From the NCBI RefSeq assembly GCF_905404315.1, contig NC_066290.1, forward strand, positions 11,221,453-11,285,452: DNA of 64,000 nt. Direction: 5' to 3'. Origin of the DNA: Leptidea sinapis. Lineage: Eukaryota > Arthropoda > Insecta > Lepidoptera > Pieridae. Every line of letters begins with the position of its first letter. The stretch's first letter is position 1. This document shows, piece by piece, positions 31,081-43,271 of the stretch. The position numbers were made by a program, and so were the translations under genes. The notes under the pieces are model-generated. The model saw only the letters and a list, made by a program, of their open reading frames with translations. It ran no database searches and was not told where the DNA came from.

Positions 31081-31410
31081 ACGGACTCCAACAATTATAA
31101 GTTTATAAAACCAGTTAATAAACGCTATATATACATAATGCTACGATCAAAACTTTTACTCTATCACAGAGTAACTTCTTTGTGCTGTTAACGAGGCAAG
31201 GCCGTCGACCTCAAACAACCTTGAGCGTAGCTAATCTCTGCTTGCCCGATGTTCGTTTTTATTTGTTTCGGAAACGAAACTTTAATGAGGCATATTATTA
31301 TTTTAATTTTTCTTGAATTAAATCATGTTTATTTTATTTCAATTTGTTTTTTTGTTAGACGAATGTATTGAGTAGAAAATTGATGCGGTCGATATGTTAA
31401 CTTTCGAGTA

Positions 31411-32314
31411 GGGTAAGGTGGGGCACATTGTTACAAAAAAAACAAACGATGATGTAGCGACGAAAATATTTATTTAATCAACTTCTAACTAGCATGTATA
31501 TATACTTTAATAGTCTCTCTTCATTTAAAATTATTTAAACATAACTTTTCTTAGAAGCTTCAATACTTGAATTCCATTTTAATCAGATCAGTCGATTGTA
31601 ACAGTGAACCCCGTATCTGGGGTACTCTGTTATAGGGTAAGGGGCACAAAGTTACAACATCAAAATAGTATAAAACCGTTTTCAAGAGAAAGAATAATCT
31701 TAATATGTCTTCCAACGATACCGATGCCATATCTGGTTCAAGAGGAAAGCAGAAATGACTGTCAACTTTTACGTAAATAGCTGACATTTAAATTATATTA
31801 CACAATTATACATCATTTTAAAAGAGTTCAGTAATTTTCGAAGTTTTTCAGCTCTCTTGCAATGAATTTATTTCCTTTGCGTTATATTCTTTTTGTTTAC
31901 TTTTTTAAATTTATTTCTTTCCATTTTTTTTTAAAACAAGAAATGTTAGTTGGGTATCATTGTTACAATGTAACACAGTGCCCCAGATGAAACAAATCAA
32001 AAAAAATATCAATAGATTATTTTCAGAAATGTTTACAAAAATCTACTTAACGATAATTTGAACCTAAATATACAGGGAATAGAGGCAAATCACAACCACT
32101 TTACATAATACATCAAGAAACAAATTAATAAATTTGATCTGATTTTTTCTAATTTTGATCACATAAATTATAGTAAAGTACAGACTGAAGCGATTACAAC
32201 TGTTCAAAGATGGCCGCTTACGAAGTTGTGAAAACTGTATACCAACATTATAAAAATAAATGTCAGAAACATAGTAACAGTGTACCCCATGTAACACTGT
32301 ACCCCACCTTACCC
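31411..32314. mobile_element. TA-flanked inverted-repeat element, about 0.9 kb
   Basis: The ends are a 24-bp inverted repeat (two mismatches) starting GGGTAAGGTGGGG, flanked by TA at 31409-31410 and 32315-32316. The motif GGGGCAC...GTTAC recurs inside in both orientations (near 31630, 31970 and 32280). A TA duplication suggests the Tc1/mariner group. Its minus-strand frame of 104 codons (32064-32378) runs past the terminus and has no transposase signature. Confidence 0.78.
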
Positions 32315-32567
32315 TAGGATCTATATAAGAGATCAAATCAAATCCACCAATCAAGTCAAATGTTATACATTTTACCATTTACTACCACTTAAGGGAAAGG
32401 TTGAAATTAAATGAGAAACAGTGACAAGAAACTCAGTGCAACTCTTTTAAATCAATATTAACACTTCATCATGTTAATGTATATTTTAATTACAATCATT
32501 GTGAAGCGATGCAAATAAAATACTCAAACGGCATGATTTACATGAGAAAATTAAAAAAGCGGCCAAG

Positions 32568-32595
32568 TGAGAGTTGGACTCGCCCATCTATTTAT
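32568..32595 (+). mobile_element. Fragment of a common lepidopteran repeat
   Basis: GCGGCCAAGTGAGAGTTGG followed by ACTCGCCCAT is, from memory, the 5' end of a dispersed moth and butterfly repeat; the related 3' part is at 12880-13185. Duplicated at about 36360-36387. Confidence 0.45.
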
Positions 32596-33247
32596 TTATT
32601 GCTCCAACAGGGTGAACACCAATACAATTTCTTAATAACTAACAAAGATATAACTATTTAAGTGACACCCCAATTATAGGTGCAAATCGAGAACAATTAA
32701 CAAACGAACATAAACAGATTACTTACGTTTTAGCAAAATTAATAACCAATATAAAAAAAAAATAGTATTTCAAAATGTTAAATTAATTAAAACTGTGAGA
32801 AATTAAATTAAAAATAAATTAAATTCTTCCTAGGGAAAAAGAGCTCATCAAATAAATCATTGTTAATACATTAGAACTAAAACGATTACAATTGCAAAAT
32901 TAGACATATTACACATATTAGCGAAAGCTAGATATCGTATGTAAATACTACTATCATTGAGAGCCAGAGTGTGCGACCAGATAATAAGTACATTGTTAAT
33001 TATCATTACAGTTTCGTTACTAATTAACACCATTTAGAGTTTATCACCCAGCAGTTTAAAATAGGGCGTCCTAAAATAGCAGCGTTTGTGCGAATTGTCT
33101 GGTAGTAACTGTTAGGACAGTTGATTGGCCACAATTACATAATTATATCAAATGTACTGGACTCCAACGCATTGTCCCAGTATACACGTCGTAGGTATAT
33201 TGTCAAAGCCGTGATATTACAATTTTACTAGTGATTTTACAATTTAA

Positions 33248-33956
33248 CTAGCAGACCCAGTAAACGTTGCATTGCCATATAAAGTAATTAAATAAAAATT
33301 CAATAATAAAAATTTTTGGGTTATAATAAATATATGCGACCGATTCTCAGACAACCCTAAAGCGGATTTGTGGATGGAACTGAACAATAAAAAATCGTGA
33401 TACAAAAATAGATCGTAGAAATGCGAAAATTTGAAGTTGTATGTATTTATAATGTTGAATCATAATAAAAAAAGGATTGTGTGGTTTTATGAAACCACGG
33501 TAAAAGTGAAACTTTTCTCACATTATAGACGTTTTACTAAAAATTTTTGGAATAATATTCCATTAAGGGTATAATAACAACATTTACATTAAACACTGAC
33601 AAAAACAAACAAAATAGCGTGGAGCACTGGCACAAATGAGTAATAGTCTATACACTACACGGTCAGCTGCTGAGAACTATAGGCGCCGCCCGACCGTCAC
33701 GCGACATGTAACACACAGACGAAAAAGTTTGAGACGATGTAATAAAAGTTTCACTTTAAAAATAAATAAAAAATTGTTAAATAAATAAATAAATATATTT
33801 AGGAGTGTGTCACCCTTATCATTGAGGGGTATTAAAATAGATGTTTGCCGATTCTCAGACCTACCCGACATGCACACAAAATTTCATACAAATCGGTTCA
33901 GCCGTTTCGGAGGAGTTTCGTAACAAACACCGGGACACGAGATATAATATATTAGA
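33248..33956 (-). mobile_element. Helitron with extra block, duplicate
   Basis: Duplicate of 29456-30164 in the second unit, with the shared block at 33482-33757. Confidence 0.78.
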
Positions 33957-34271
33957 CGGTAGATTGTCCATCGACTTCTTACAATATAACGGCCTGATTT
34001 TAGTGACATTGTAAAGCTGAAATATTTATAAAATGATATTTTGACCATTTTACTGATCATAAGTTAATGAGGCTGTCTCTGATTGGTCTGTTTCTTGTAT
34101 TAATTGTGTAGTCATTGCTTTTTAGTTATGCATAGTGTAATAAACTAATTGTAATCTAATAATCTCTAATAAAAATAAAAATTCTTTTATTTCAGGCCAA
34201 TTACGTCCCATAGTTAGCATTAATTCTTTATTCTAATTAAAAGTAAACTTAAAATCTAGAAACCCATCACT

Positions 34272-34464
34272 AAAGATGAAGCCACAACCTGAAAGTTGAA
34301 CAAAGTATACAAAATTTATCGACGATACGTCACTCGAACTTTTGGATGGAAGAGCACTCGCTCAGAAGGCGAGAGGTCGCGGTTTCGAGTCCCGCATCGT
34401 TCATAAATTTTGTTTTCAGTTTTATATGTGTAATTAATCCCAGAAGTGTGAAGTAAGCTCTAAG
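34272..34464 (+). mobile_element. SINE S2, duplicate
   Basis: Duplicate of 30480-30672 in the second unit. Confidence 0.72.
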
Positions 34465-34726
34465 TACGCTTTATTGATCTCAGCCTAAGTGATATTACAA
34501 TTTCACTAGTGATATCTTATATCTTTAAACGTGCAATTCTTGTATATAATCTGAATCTCGGAAACGGCTCCAACGATTTTCATAAAATTTTGTATACATG
34601 TAGTTTCGCGGGCGAGAAATCGATCTAGCTAGTTATCAAGTTGAAAAAATGTAGTTTTATTCGTGTTTTAATGAGAAACAGCTACAAAAATATTAGAATA
34701 CAAAGGTAACTTCGCCATTTACACAA

Positions 34727-34872
34727 GACTAGCTCAGATGATTGGTGATCCGGAAATCAGAAGACCCCGGTTTGAATACAGATGTCGTGTTTTTTTTTGT
34801 TCCAGCTTTGTACTTTCTTAAGAATCCGAGCAAGGGTCGGTCATCTAGGTACTTTTTTTTATAAACTGCTAA
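34727..34872 (+). mobile_element. tRNA-like SINE head S3, duplicate
   Basis: Duplicate of 30935-31080, with one T fewer in the T-run. Confidence 0.5.
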
Positions 34873-35201
34873 CGGATTCCAACAATTATAAGTTTATAAA
34901 ACCAGTTAATAAACGCTATATATACATAATGCTACGATCAAAACTTTTACTCTATCACAGAGTAACTTCTTTGTGCTGTTAACGAGGCAAGGCCGTCGAC
35001 CTCAAACAACCTTGAGCGTAGCTAATCTCTGCTTGCCCGATGTTCGTTTTTATTTGTTTCGGAAACGAAACTTTAATGAGGCATATTATTATTTTAATTT
35101 TTCTTGAATTAAATCATGTTTATTTTATCACAATTTGTTTTTTGGTTAGACGAATGTATTGAGTAGAAAATTGATGCGGTCGATATGTTAACTTTCGAGT
35201 A

Positions 35202-36106
35202 GGGTAAGGTGGGGCACATTGTTACAAAAAAAAACAAACGATGATGTAGCGACGAAAATATTTATTTAATCAACTTCTAACTAGCATGTATATATACTTT
35301 AATAGTCTCTCTTCATTTAAAATTATTTAAACATAACTTTTCTTAGAAGCTTCAATACTTGAATTGCATTTTAATCAGATCAGTCGATTGTAACAGTGAA
35401 CCCCGTATCTGGGGTACTCTGTTATAGGGTAAGGGGCACAAAGTTACAACATCAAAATAGTATTAAACCGTTTTCAAGAGAAAGAATAATCTTAATATGT
35501 CTTCCAACGATACCGATGCCATATCTGGTTCAAGAGGAAAGCAGAAATGACTGTCAACTTTTACGTAAATAGCTGACATTTAAATTATATTACACAATTA
35601 TACATCATTTTAAAAGAGTTCAGTAATTTTCGAAGTTTTTCAGCTCTCTTGCAATGAATTTATTTCCTTTGCGTTATATTCTTTTTGTTTACTTTTTTAA
35701 ATTTATTTCTTTCCATTTTTTTTTTAAACAAGAAATGTTAGTTGGGTATCATTGTTACAATGTAACACAGTGCCCCAGATGAAACAAATCAAAAAAAATA
35801 TCAATAGATTATTTTCAGAAATGTTTACAAAAATCTACTTAACGATAATTTGAACCTAAATATACAGGGAATAGAGGCAAATCACAACCACTTTACATAA
35901 TACATCAAGAAACAAATTAATAAATTTGATCTGATTTTTTCTAATTTTGATCACATAAATTACAGTAAAGTACAGACTGAAGCGATTACAACTGTTCAAA
36001 GATGGCCGCTTACGAAGTTGTGAAAACTGTATACCAACATTATAAAAATAAATGTCAGAAACATAGTAACAGTGTACCCCATGTAACACTGTACCCCACC
36101 TTACCC
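35202..36106. mobile_element. TA-flanked inverted-repeat element, duplicate
   Basis: Duplicate of 31411-32314 with the same TA flanks and ends; one base longer because of the A-run. Confidence 0.78.
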
Positions 36107-36723
36107 TAGGATCTATATAAGAGATCAAATCAAATCCACCAATCAAGTCAAATGTTATACATTTTACCATTTACTACCACTTAAGGGAAAGGTTGAAATT
36201 AAATGAGAAACAGTGACAAGAAACTCAGTGCAACTCTTTTAAATCAATATTAACACTTCATCATGTTAATGTATATTTTAATTACAATCATTGTGAAGCG
36301 ATGCAAATAAAATACTCAAACGGCATGATTTACATGAGAAAATTAAAAAAGCGGCCAAGTGAGAGTTGGACTCGCCCATCTATTTATTTATTGCTCCAAC
36401 AGGGTGAACACCAATACAATTTCTTAATAACTAACAAAGATATAACTATTTAAGTGACACCCCAATTATAGGTGCAAATCGAGAACAATTAACAAACGAA
36501 CATAAACAGATTACTTACGTTTTAGCAAAATTAATAACCAATATAAAAAAAAAATAGTATTTCAAAATGTTAAATTAATTAAAACTGTGAGAAATTAAAT
36601 TAAAAATAAATTAAATTCTTCCTAGGGAAAAAGAGCTCATCAAATAAATCATTGTTAATACATTAGAACTAAAACGATTACAATTGCAAAATTAGACATA
36701 TTACACATATTAGCGAAAGCTAG

Positions 36724-37720
36724 TACATAACAGAGTGTGAGGACATAACAGAGTGCTGTATTTTTCTTTTGTAGCTATGGAGGTGATCAGAGAAGATATC
36801 AATAGCTTGGTGTCTTGTCAGCCCACCACCCTTAATATAATTATCATCGCCATTGACAGTGCAGTTATGAACAGCGTCGTAAGTTCTTGTAATTCTATTC
36901 AAAGAAGAATGGAGGCCCAGATTCAACTGTGCTGGACTCGTTATAAATGAGGTGTATTTCTTGGACCTGTGCAGTTTTCTTGGAACAAAAATGTATAATT
37001 TTGAAATTAGATAAAGTGTGCCGATTGTGCCATTGACCAGCTTGTGCAAAAATACGCGCATCGTGTATTTTTCTTCGGTTATTTAAGGAAACCAAACCGA
37101 AGCATCGCAAATGGTCTTTACAGTTTGGGAGTTTCTTGGCCAAATTACACGAATAAGATAGGTGCCATAAGAATCTCTTTTGTACACTCTCCAAGCGCTT
37201 ATTGAAAACATCGTAGTGCGGGTTCTATACGACACTGCAATAATCCAGAAAGATACGCACTAAACAGTTGTATAATAATATTTTAGTGTTGGATAACTAA
37301 AACTCCCGGCTTATTACAAATCCAAGAGTCTTGAAGCTTCTCTTTAAAATGTTGTCAATATGTACATTGAATGTCACCTTACGTATGTAAGGTGATCATA
37401 TCTTACCTTAAATATGATCAACCTCTGTCAACGGGGCGCAGTTGATGTAGTATGACCTGGGTATTTTTGTTTTCTTTCTCGTGAAGCTTATTACATTTCT
37501 GATTATTTAGGGACATGCCATTTATACTACACCATCTGCTCAATCTATCTTAATATCTTTGCAGCAAAACACAGTCATCAGACGTGTTGACCGGTCTGAA
37601 AAATTTTAAGTCATCCGCAAACATATAAAATCTAGAATTTTGAAAGCAGGTTCCAATATCATACATAAATTTATTGAAGAGCAAAAGCCCAAAATGAGAG
37701 ACATGCGGTTCCCGGGTTGT
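36724..37720 (-). pseudogene. Jockey/CR1-like LINE reverse transcriptase relic
   Basis: Read from 37720 downward: VSHFGLLLFNKFMYD (degraded motif B region), FYMFADDLKFF (motif C with both aspartates), RLSRWCSINGMSLNNQKCN, then after frameshifts ESVQKRFLWHLSY and RRKIHDARIFAQAG. Stops and frameshifts are scattered throughout. The 5' side is cut by a J1 poly-A insertion at 37721. The 3' end (ACATAACAGAGTG twice) abuts the tandem duplication. Confidence 0.8.
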
Positions 37721-38160
37721 AATTTTTTTATGGAAAAGGAGGGCAAACATGCATACGGGTCACCTGGTGTAAAGTGATCACCGCCGCCCACATTCTCTTG
37801 CAACACCAAAGGAATCATAGGAGTGTTGAAGGTACCCATGTCGTATCGTCCCGGAAACACCGCACAAGGGAGTTCATTCCACAGCTTTGCTGCTTTTCAA
37901 GTTTTCAAGAAGTAGTAGAACGTAGAAGAATGCTCCTTGAAAACCGCACTGTGGAGGACCGCCACACATCCAGATGGTGGGAATGATATCCTAATTTGTG
38001 AAACAGCTCTTCGGAACAATCCCCGTGATAAATGCGGTAGTGATGAAGCGTTCAGAGAAGGACCGTTCACAGAGCACGGTTCCCGACAATTCGAGCTAAT
38101 CTGCGTCGCACGCGGTCATATGGATCGAGCTGATACTGGGGTGCGCCTAAAACCTCTCCA
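37721..38160 (-). pseudogene. J1 jockey-like LINE copy, decayed
   Basis: Begins with a T-run (poly-A inverted), then the J1 3' untranslated region, then the coding end inverted: GGAGGACCGCCACACATCCA (VWRSS), ACAGCTCTTCGGAACAATCC (CSEEL), GACAATTCGAGCTAATCTGC (RISSNC). A small duplication around 37890-37930 breaks the frame. It inserted into the RT relic at 36724-37720. Confidence 0.8.
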
Positions 38161-38469
38161 TAATATTAGTATAGAAAAAGTAAATATAAATTTAGAGACC
38201 CATAGTCATTTAGAACAAAACATTTTATTTAAGGATCCCTCACATATTTATATTCAGCTAAAGAAAAGTCAGTAAGGACACAATGAATTTCTAGAGTCTG
38301 CAATGAATAGGTTAGTGACCTAACAAACAGGCATACCTAATATCTATATAGTTTAATTGTCTTCTTTCTGCCTTTTTTGTTTTACCGATGGGAAAATATG
38401 GCTAAAATGCCTCCAACCAGTGTTGAATCATTATTTGTTTTTCTTTGTGCTGGTTGCCTTTTTCTACAG

Positions 38470-38818
38470 TGCGAGGCATCTTTGCACAGGATGGCGGTTA
38501 GATGAGACCCCCTTTTTCTGCCGTTAAGTGGAAATCTGCCAGCATTATTGAGTTTCAGTTTAAATAGTGGGAATCATCATCATCAGCCAGAAGACGTCCA
38601 CTGCTGGACAAAGGCCTCCCCCAAAGATTTCCACGACAGGAATGGCGGGAATAAGAATAGGGCAAAATTCTGAGCGGCACTACAACTGCGCTCGTCACCT
38701 TGAGACATAAGATGTTAAGTCTCATTTGCCCAGTAATTTCACTAGCAACAGCGCCCTTCAGACCGAAACACAGTAATGCTTACACATAATCTAGCCGGCA
38801 ACCGGTGCAAAGAGGCCA
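38470..38818. mobile_element. Composite of family A pieces and an RTE-like tail scrap
   Basis: 38470-38570 is a plus-strand family A start; 38573-38640 (GTCCACTGCTGGACAAAGG) is the inverted 3' end of the LINE type at 54135; 38660-38818 is a minus-strand family A piece. The mixed orientations indicate successive insertions or rearrangement. Confidence 0.65.
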
Positions 38819-38819
38819 T

Positions 38820-39865
38820 CGATCGAGATTACGAGAACCAGTTTTACGATACTAGGCAAGGAATTAAAGGGAGTGTTGCCAACGAGCGGTGACACGACAA
38901 ATTTGAGTCTTCTGGGGGTTAAATTGGACCAGTTTGATTTTACGCCATTCTGCGACCATCCGCGTGAGGACTCGATACAGGACAAGTTCCTTCCGCTACT
39001 GGCAACGATATCCCGAGAGGGACTTGAATGGCCCGTGTATACGGCATCTCATTACTCTCATCTGACCGGCACTACAACTACGCTCGTCACCTTGACACAT
39101 TAAGTGATCACCGCCGCCCACATTCACTTGTAACACCACAAATGATGAAAAGAAATTTATTTATTGCTTGGAATACAGTATACATTATAGATCTTAAATT
39201 TATTGAAGTGTCTTCTATTCGGATAATTTAAATTAGCATGCAAAAGTTTACTTAAAATTTAAAAAATCCTTAACACTATAAAAAAATGTCGTTTAACTAA
39301 TGGAATCACAGGAACGTTGCCGGCCTTTAAGGAAGGTGTACGTTTATAATTATTATTATTTATTACTCATCGCTGCCCTCATAGTCTCTGTCCAGTAGAG
39401 ATAATAATGTCAGCACATCCTATACAATATCTCGAACAAAAACACCGGAATATTTCAAGGAAACTTATAACGAGAATCATTCGGGAAATGGTCGCGTCAG
39501 TTAACATTATTTCGAGATATGAATGGTAAATTCTTCTGCCCACTTATTGGCCTGAATGGTTTTAACATTCTTGGCGCGGTTCCGATGTTCAGTGAAAAAT
39601 AAACTCTGCAGCGTAAATGTGTTTCGCGTTTAAGCCGCTACAAATAAATAAATCTGTGATATTTGTACGGTATTTACGTAGCATTTTGTTCTCGTAGTGT
39701 ATAAGATTCTAGACTAATTAACAAAAGTATACGAGTTTTATTTTAAATTCTACTTTTTTCGAGATCAAGAAGAAAAGTCACAAGAAAAGTCCTGTATGAA
39801 TTTGTCACCACTTCATTGAAAAAAATAGTTCAGTTCTCAAGAAAAGATTATGAAAAGACGTTAAA
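38820..39865. other. Fragments of J1 and family A; otherwise unidentified
   Basis: 39060-39095 is a family A scrap, 39100-39137 and 39302-39342 are J1 3' scraps. 38860-39030 is open on both strands with balanced composition and may be old retroelement coding sequence, but no motif identifies it. Confidence 0.45.
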
Positions 39866-40580
39866 ATGATGATACTACCTAACTTAAAAAAGTTACATCG
39901 CTACAAGTGTTTCCTTAGAGAAGAAAACGTTAGGAAGACCAGGAATGACAATTTCAAATTTTTTCGTGATGTGTCACAGAGATTGGTGACCACCAATGAG
40001 GTTAACGGATACCTGGATGCCAGGCAGCATGTGCTTGTTGTTCTGGTAGATTTCAGTTAGGCATTTAAGACAATTAGATATAACATTTTATATGAGAAGT
40101 TAGCTCAAAATGGTATACAGGGTCCGCTACTAAAGTGGTTTCAGGACCATCACACCATCAGATATACATCGGTCAAAATAGGTGACATAGTATATGAAAA
40201 AATATTAACCGAAGTGGGCACAGCCCAAGGCTAAAATTTAGGACCAGCCGAGTACTTAATTATTGTTAATGACAACATTTTTGAAAGAATATCTGTATAC
40301 CAGTTTGCTGACGATACTTGTTTATTAGCTGCTTATAAAAGTCTAGATAAATTACAACAAATAATGTAACGTAACTTCGATTTGTGAAATAAATTGTCTT
40401 GGTCTTGTTATAAGCGCATCTAAAACTAAAATGCTGCGTACATACATAGTTCACATAACAAGTCAACGTTCCGTCCAAACATTTTTAGACACATTAAATG
40501 GTTTGCCTGTAAACGTTTTAAAAAGTATTGAGAAAAACCCGGAAAAGGCAATGTATATATTAAACAAACAACTTTTAAAG
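39866..40580 (+). pseudogene. Jockey-like LINE reverse transcriptase relic
   Basis: Plus-strand frame reads VLVVLVDFS, stop, AFKTIRYNILYEKLAQNG (motif A, with the lysine codon after DFS replaced by TAG), ILTEVGTAQG, stop, NLGPAEYLI (motif B), and VYQFADDTCLLAAYK (motif C intact). A third stop follows at QQIM. The sequence then degrades (ASKTKMLRTYIVH). Both ends are truncated. Confidence 0.82.
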
Positions 40581-41207
40581 TAATTGTGTGTATTATTAGG
40601 CTATCTAGTCTATCTCTTAGGGATAACCCACAATAATCATTTTCTATCCTTTACAATTTACGAGAAATAATGGCTTATTTACGAAGCGAATTTAAGCAAT
40701 ACAGCATAAACTTATAAAATTAAGTATACATTGTGCATTAAATATAGATCAACATGGCCTTTAACAGCATTTAATTTAAATGAATATTTTCGAAGATATT
40801 ATAGATTTAAAATATATATTGATATATATATTTTTTTAAAAGGTAGTGAAAATAATTACTCAAAATCCGATTCACAAGCCGAGTGCGAGCAGAGTCAAAT
40901 AGCATATAGCAACGTTACAAATCCGTGTATCAATAGCCAGGGTCAAAAACTAATTATGAGCGAGTACGGAGTAAGTTGATAAATGAAACGGGATTTGTGG
41001 CGTGCGCGCATCCCATTATACGCATTACTCACACAAAACACGGGCTATTCACGCTAACATAGATCGTTGTATTTCGGGCGCAGCGTGACGGCAATAGTTT
41101 CTTCAAATACCTATTTTTCTAATTACGCTTAAGAGCGATCTCGTCCCCACGGATAAACCTTACATGGTTTCTTGTGGGTGACTTTATATGTATTTTCTCT
41201 GTAATAT
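40581..41207. other. No recognisable feature
   Basis: AT-rich until about 40980, then a more GC-rich stretch (GGGCGCAGCGTGACGGC near 41077). No credible gene; the 82-codon frame at 40731-40979 has no domain I recognise. Confidence 0.4.
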
Positions 41208-41350
41208 AGAAGCCATAACCTGAGAGTTGAACAAAGCATACAAGATTTTATAACGATGCGTCACTCGAACGGTTAGCTCAGTTGTTTAGAGCACCGGCAC
41301 GGAACGCCAGAGGTCGTGGGTTCGAGTCCCGCATCGTTCGTAAAATTTTA
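41208..41350 (+). mobile_element. tRNA-derived SINE S2, best-kept head
   Basis: GAAGCCATAACCTGAGAGTT, then CGATGCGTCACTCGAACGGT, TAGCTCAGTTGTTTAGAGC (A box) and GGTCGTGGGTTCGAGTCCC (B box), then CGTTCGTAAAATTTTA. The tRNA-like part cannot fold into a full acceptor stem, so I call it a SINE head, not a tRNA gene. Confidence 0.8.
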
Positions 41351-41565
41351 TTCGAGTATTTCTCTGCAATACTTCTTTATTGTGAAGAATAAGAGAGAAT
41401 AATAATATTTCACAAATATTAAAATTCTAATAAACTAAATACACATGATATATTGGTATTTCAGCTATTTTTGAACATTAACTGTTCTAATTTCTGTAAT
41501 TATAAAAACTGTTCGAATTATACCCTATTTTTTATAAATTACGGAATGACCATTACTGTATTTAG

Positions 41566-41763
41566 ACGTATGTCTAAATAGAGTCTCTTGCTGTTAGACA
41601 ACCGCTAAAAACAGGCCAAGTTTGATACTTTAGTGTGCGTGACAAGCTACGTCTTACACTGGCGATTTGTATGACACTTTGTGTTAGTGTGCGTGAATTG
41701 CTTGAAATAAAGGTTAGTTCTCAATTTTTTCGACGTTTTCACAGCTGTCATAGTCTATCTAGT
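41566..41763 (+). repeat. About 190-bp direct repeat, copy 2
   Basis: Matches 26262-26460 in the same orientation, with scattered substitutions and short indels. Confidence 0.7.
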
Positions 41764-42071
41764 ATAAATGATCTTAGTCATGACCAGGTTTCAGTTGTTT
41801 TTTGACATTTGTATTTTCTACTTCGATAGATAAACCTAGATACCTATCAGTAATTTTTCTATAAGATACGTTAAAACGCCATAATCACGTACGACCGTTT
41901 GTACAATTTAATAATAATAATTAAAAGTTTTACTTAGTTCAAAATGCTTACAGAAGTCTTATAACTAATTACAATATGGACATTACAGTACGCATTATGT
42001 TGGGAATTTTACTTCTCAACGCTGGTGTTCTCTAGACACAGACTTCGAGAATTAAATATTTATATATATTA

Positions 42072-42520
42072 CTAGTGGAACCGACAGACGTTGTCCTGTA
42101 CACACGTCTTAAATTTGAAAAATCGGTCCAGCCGTTAGGATGAGTTCACTTACATACACATAAGCAGGAGAATTATATTATATTGACGGAATTGAGAATC
42201 TAAACCAATCTCACCTCAATCTCAAATTCACTGGAACACACAAAAAAATCATCAAAATCGGTCCAGCCGTTTAGGAGGTAGTTCAATAGTGAATCTAAAC
42301 CCTTCTCGAATCCACCTGAAGATACACACCAATCTCAAATTCACCGGAACAACCAAAAACTTCATCAAAATCGATCCAGTCGTTTAGGAGGTAGTTCAAT
42401 TGTGAATCTAAACCATCCTCGAATCCCCTTGAACTCACACAAAAATATTCATCAAAATCGGTCCAGCCGTCTAGGAGGAGTTCACTGACATACACACGCA
42501 CACAAGAAATATATATATAG
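42072..42520 (-). mobile_element. Helitron with expanded minisatellite
   Basis: Same type as 24921-25243, ending GGTTCCACTAG on the minus strand. It has four AAATCGGTCCAGCCGT-type units instead of three. Its 5' end meets the next Helitron head to head. Confidence 0.8.
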
Positions 42521-42812
42521 ATTCTCATGTCGCGGTGTTTGTAGTTAAATTCCTTCGAAACGGCGTGACCGATTCTCATGAAATTTTGAGTCTGAGAATC
42601 GGGCAACATCTATTTTTCATTCCCCTAAATGTTAAGGGTGGTCCACACGAATTTATTTTTTTATTTTTTTGACATTTTTTTTTTAACTTGTTTGATTATG
42701 AGTCAACATTAAAAAATACATACAACTTCAAATTTTCACCCATCTACGTTCAACAGTTACTTTTGTATCGCGATTTCAATATCGGCAATACAACGTTTGC
42801 TGGGTCAGCTAG
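42521..42812 (+). mobile_element. Helitron, second type
   Basis: Begins TTCTCATGTCGCGGTGTTTG, contains GAAACGGCGTGACCGATTCT and TCCACACGAATTTA, and ends ACGTTTGCTGGGTCAGCTAG before T. It is the same type as the fragment at 22171 and the ends of 29456-30164. Confidence 0.8.
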
Positions 42813-43270
42813 TATATATATAAAGATACCCTAAGTCCACAGCTACCATAAACATTGGCAATGAAAATAATTTAATTATATATTTATATAAATCTGTTAA
42901 TACACTTATCTATTTAAGGAATATAATAATAACAACATTATATAATAATAATATCATAATTTTAACGCAAAATAATGTCATCTCCACGTAGTAAATACTC
43001 TAAGTGTTTTCGTAATATTTACTTGTGTATCGGATGACTGCGGCACACAATCGTTTATACAACCGGCTGCATACCGAGACGGAGCATTTTTTGCTCACCA
43101 AACCCATCCTCCATCCTCTGTTGAGAAAAAACGACCAATTAAAGAACGGGAATTAAACTTGCATTACTCACGCTCACGCCATACTTACACGCCTTTGATA
43201 ATCGATCCTTAATTATCCCGCATTTGATTTAAAACGACTTCTTACCATATTTCAAATTATGTTATAGACT
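42813..43270. other. No recognisable feature
   Basis: AT-rich, no credible gene or bounded element. Confidence 0.4.
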
Positions 43271-43271
43271 A

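Larger units (their letters stand above)
29140..32931 (+). repeat. 3792-bp tandem duplication, copy 1
   Basis: Starts ATATCGTATGTAAATACTAC and ends TAGCGAAAGCTAG, directly followed by the second copy. By eye the copies differ at about ten substitutions and two single-base homopolymer indels. Contents: a Helitron with embedded block, S2 and S3 SINEs, and a TA-flanked inverted-repeat element. The unit has no terminal repeats of its own. Both outer junctions share the dinucleotide AG. Confidence 0.93.
32932..36723 (+). repeat. 3792-bp tandem duplication, copy 2
   Basis: Second copy, offset by exactly 3792 overall. Example differences: the T-run near 30998 has ten bases and its match nine; the A-run near 31435 has eight and its match nine; AACGGACTCC becomes AACGGATTCC; TTATTTCAATT becomes TTATCACAATT. 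Every element of copy 1 recurs in place. Confidence 0.93.

Noticed and set aside
32064..32378. 104-codon minus-strand frame as a transposase
   Set aside because: It crosses the right end of the inverted-repeat element, has no DDE or DNA-binding motif and is duplicated only because the whole unit is.
29140..36723. The duplicated unit as long terminal repeats of an LTR retrotransposon
   Set aside because: The copies are directly adjacent with no internal region, lack TG...CA ends and contain older mobile elements.
41250..41345. Possible functional tRNA gene at the S2 head
   Set aside because: No proper acceptor stem, and the head always occurs with the S2 leader; it is a SINE.
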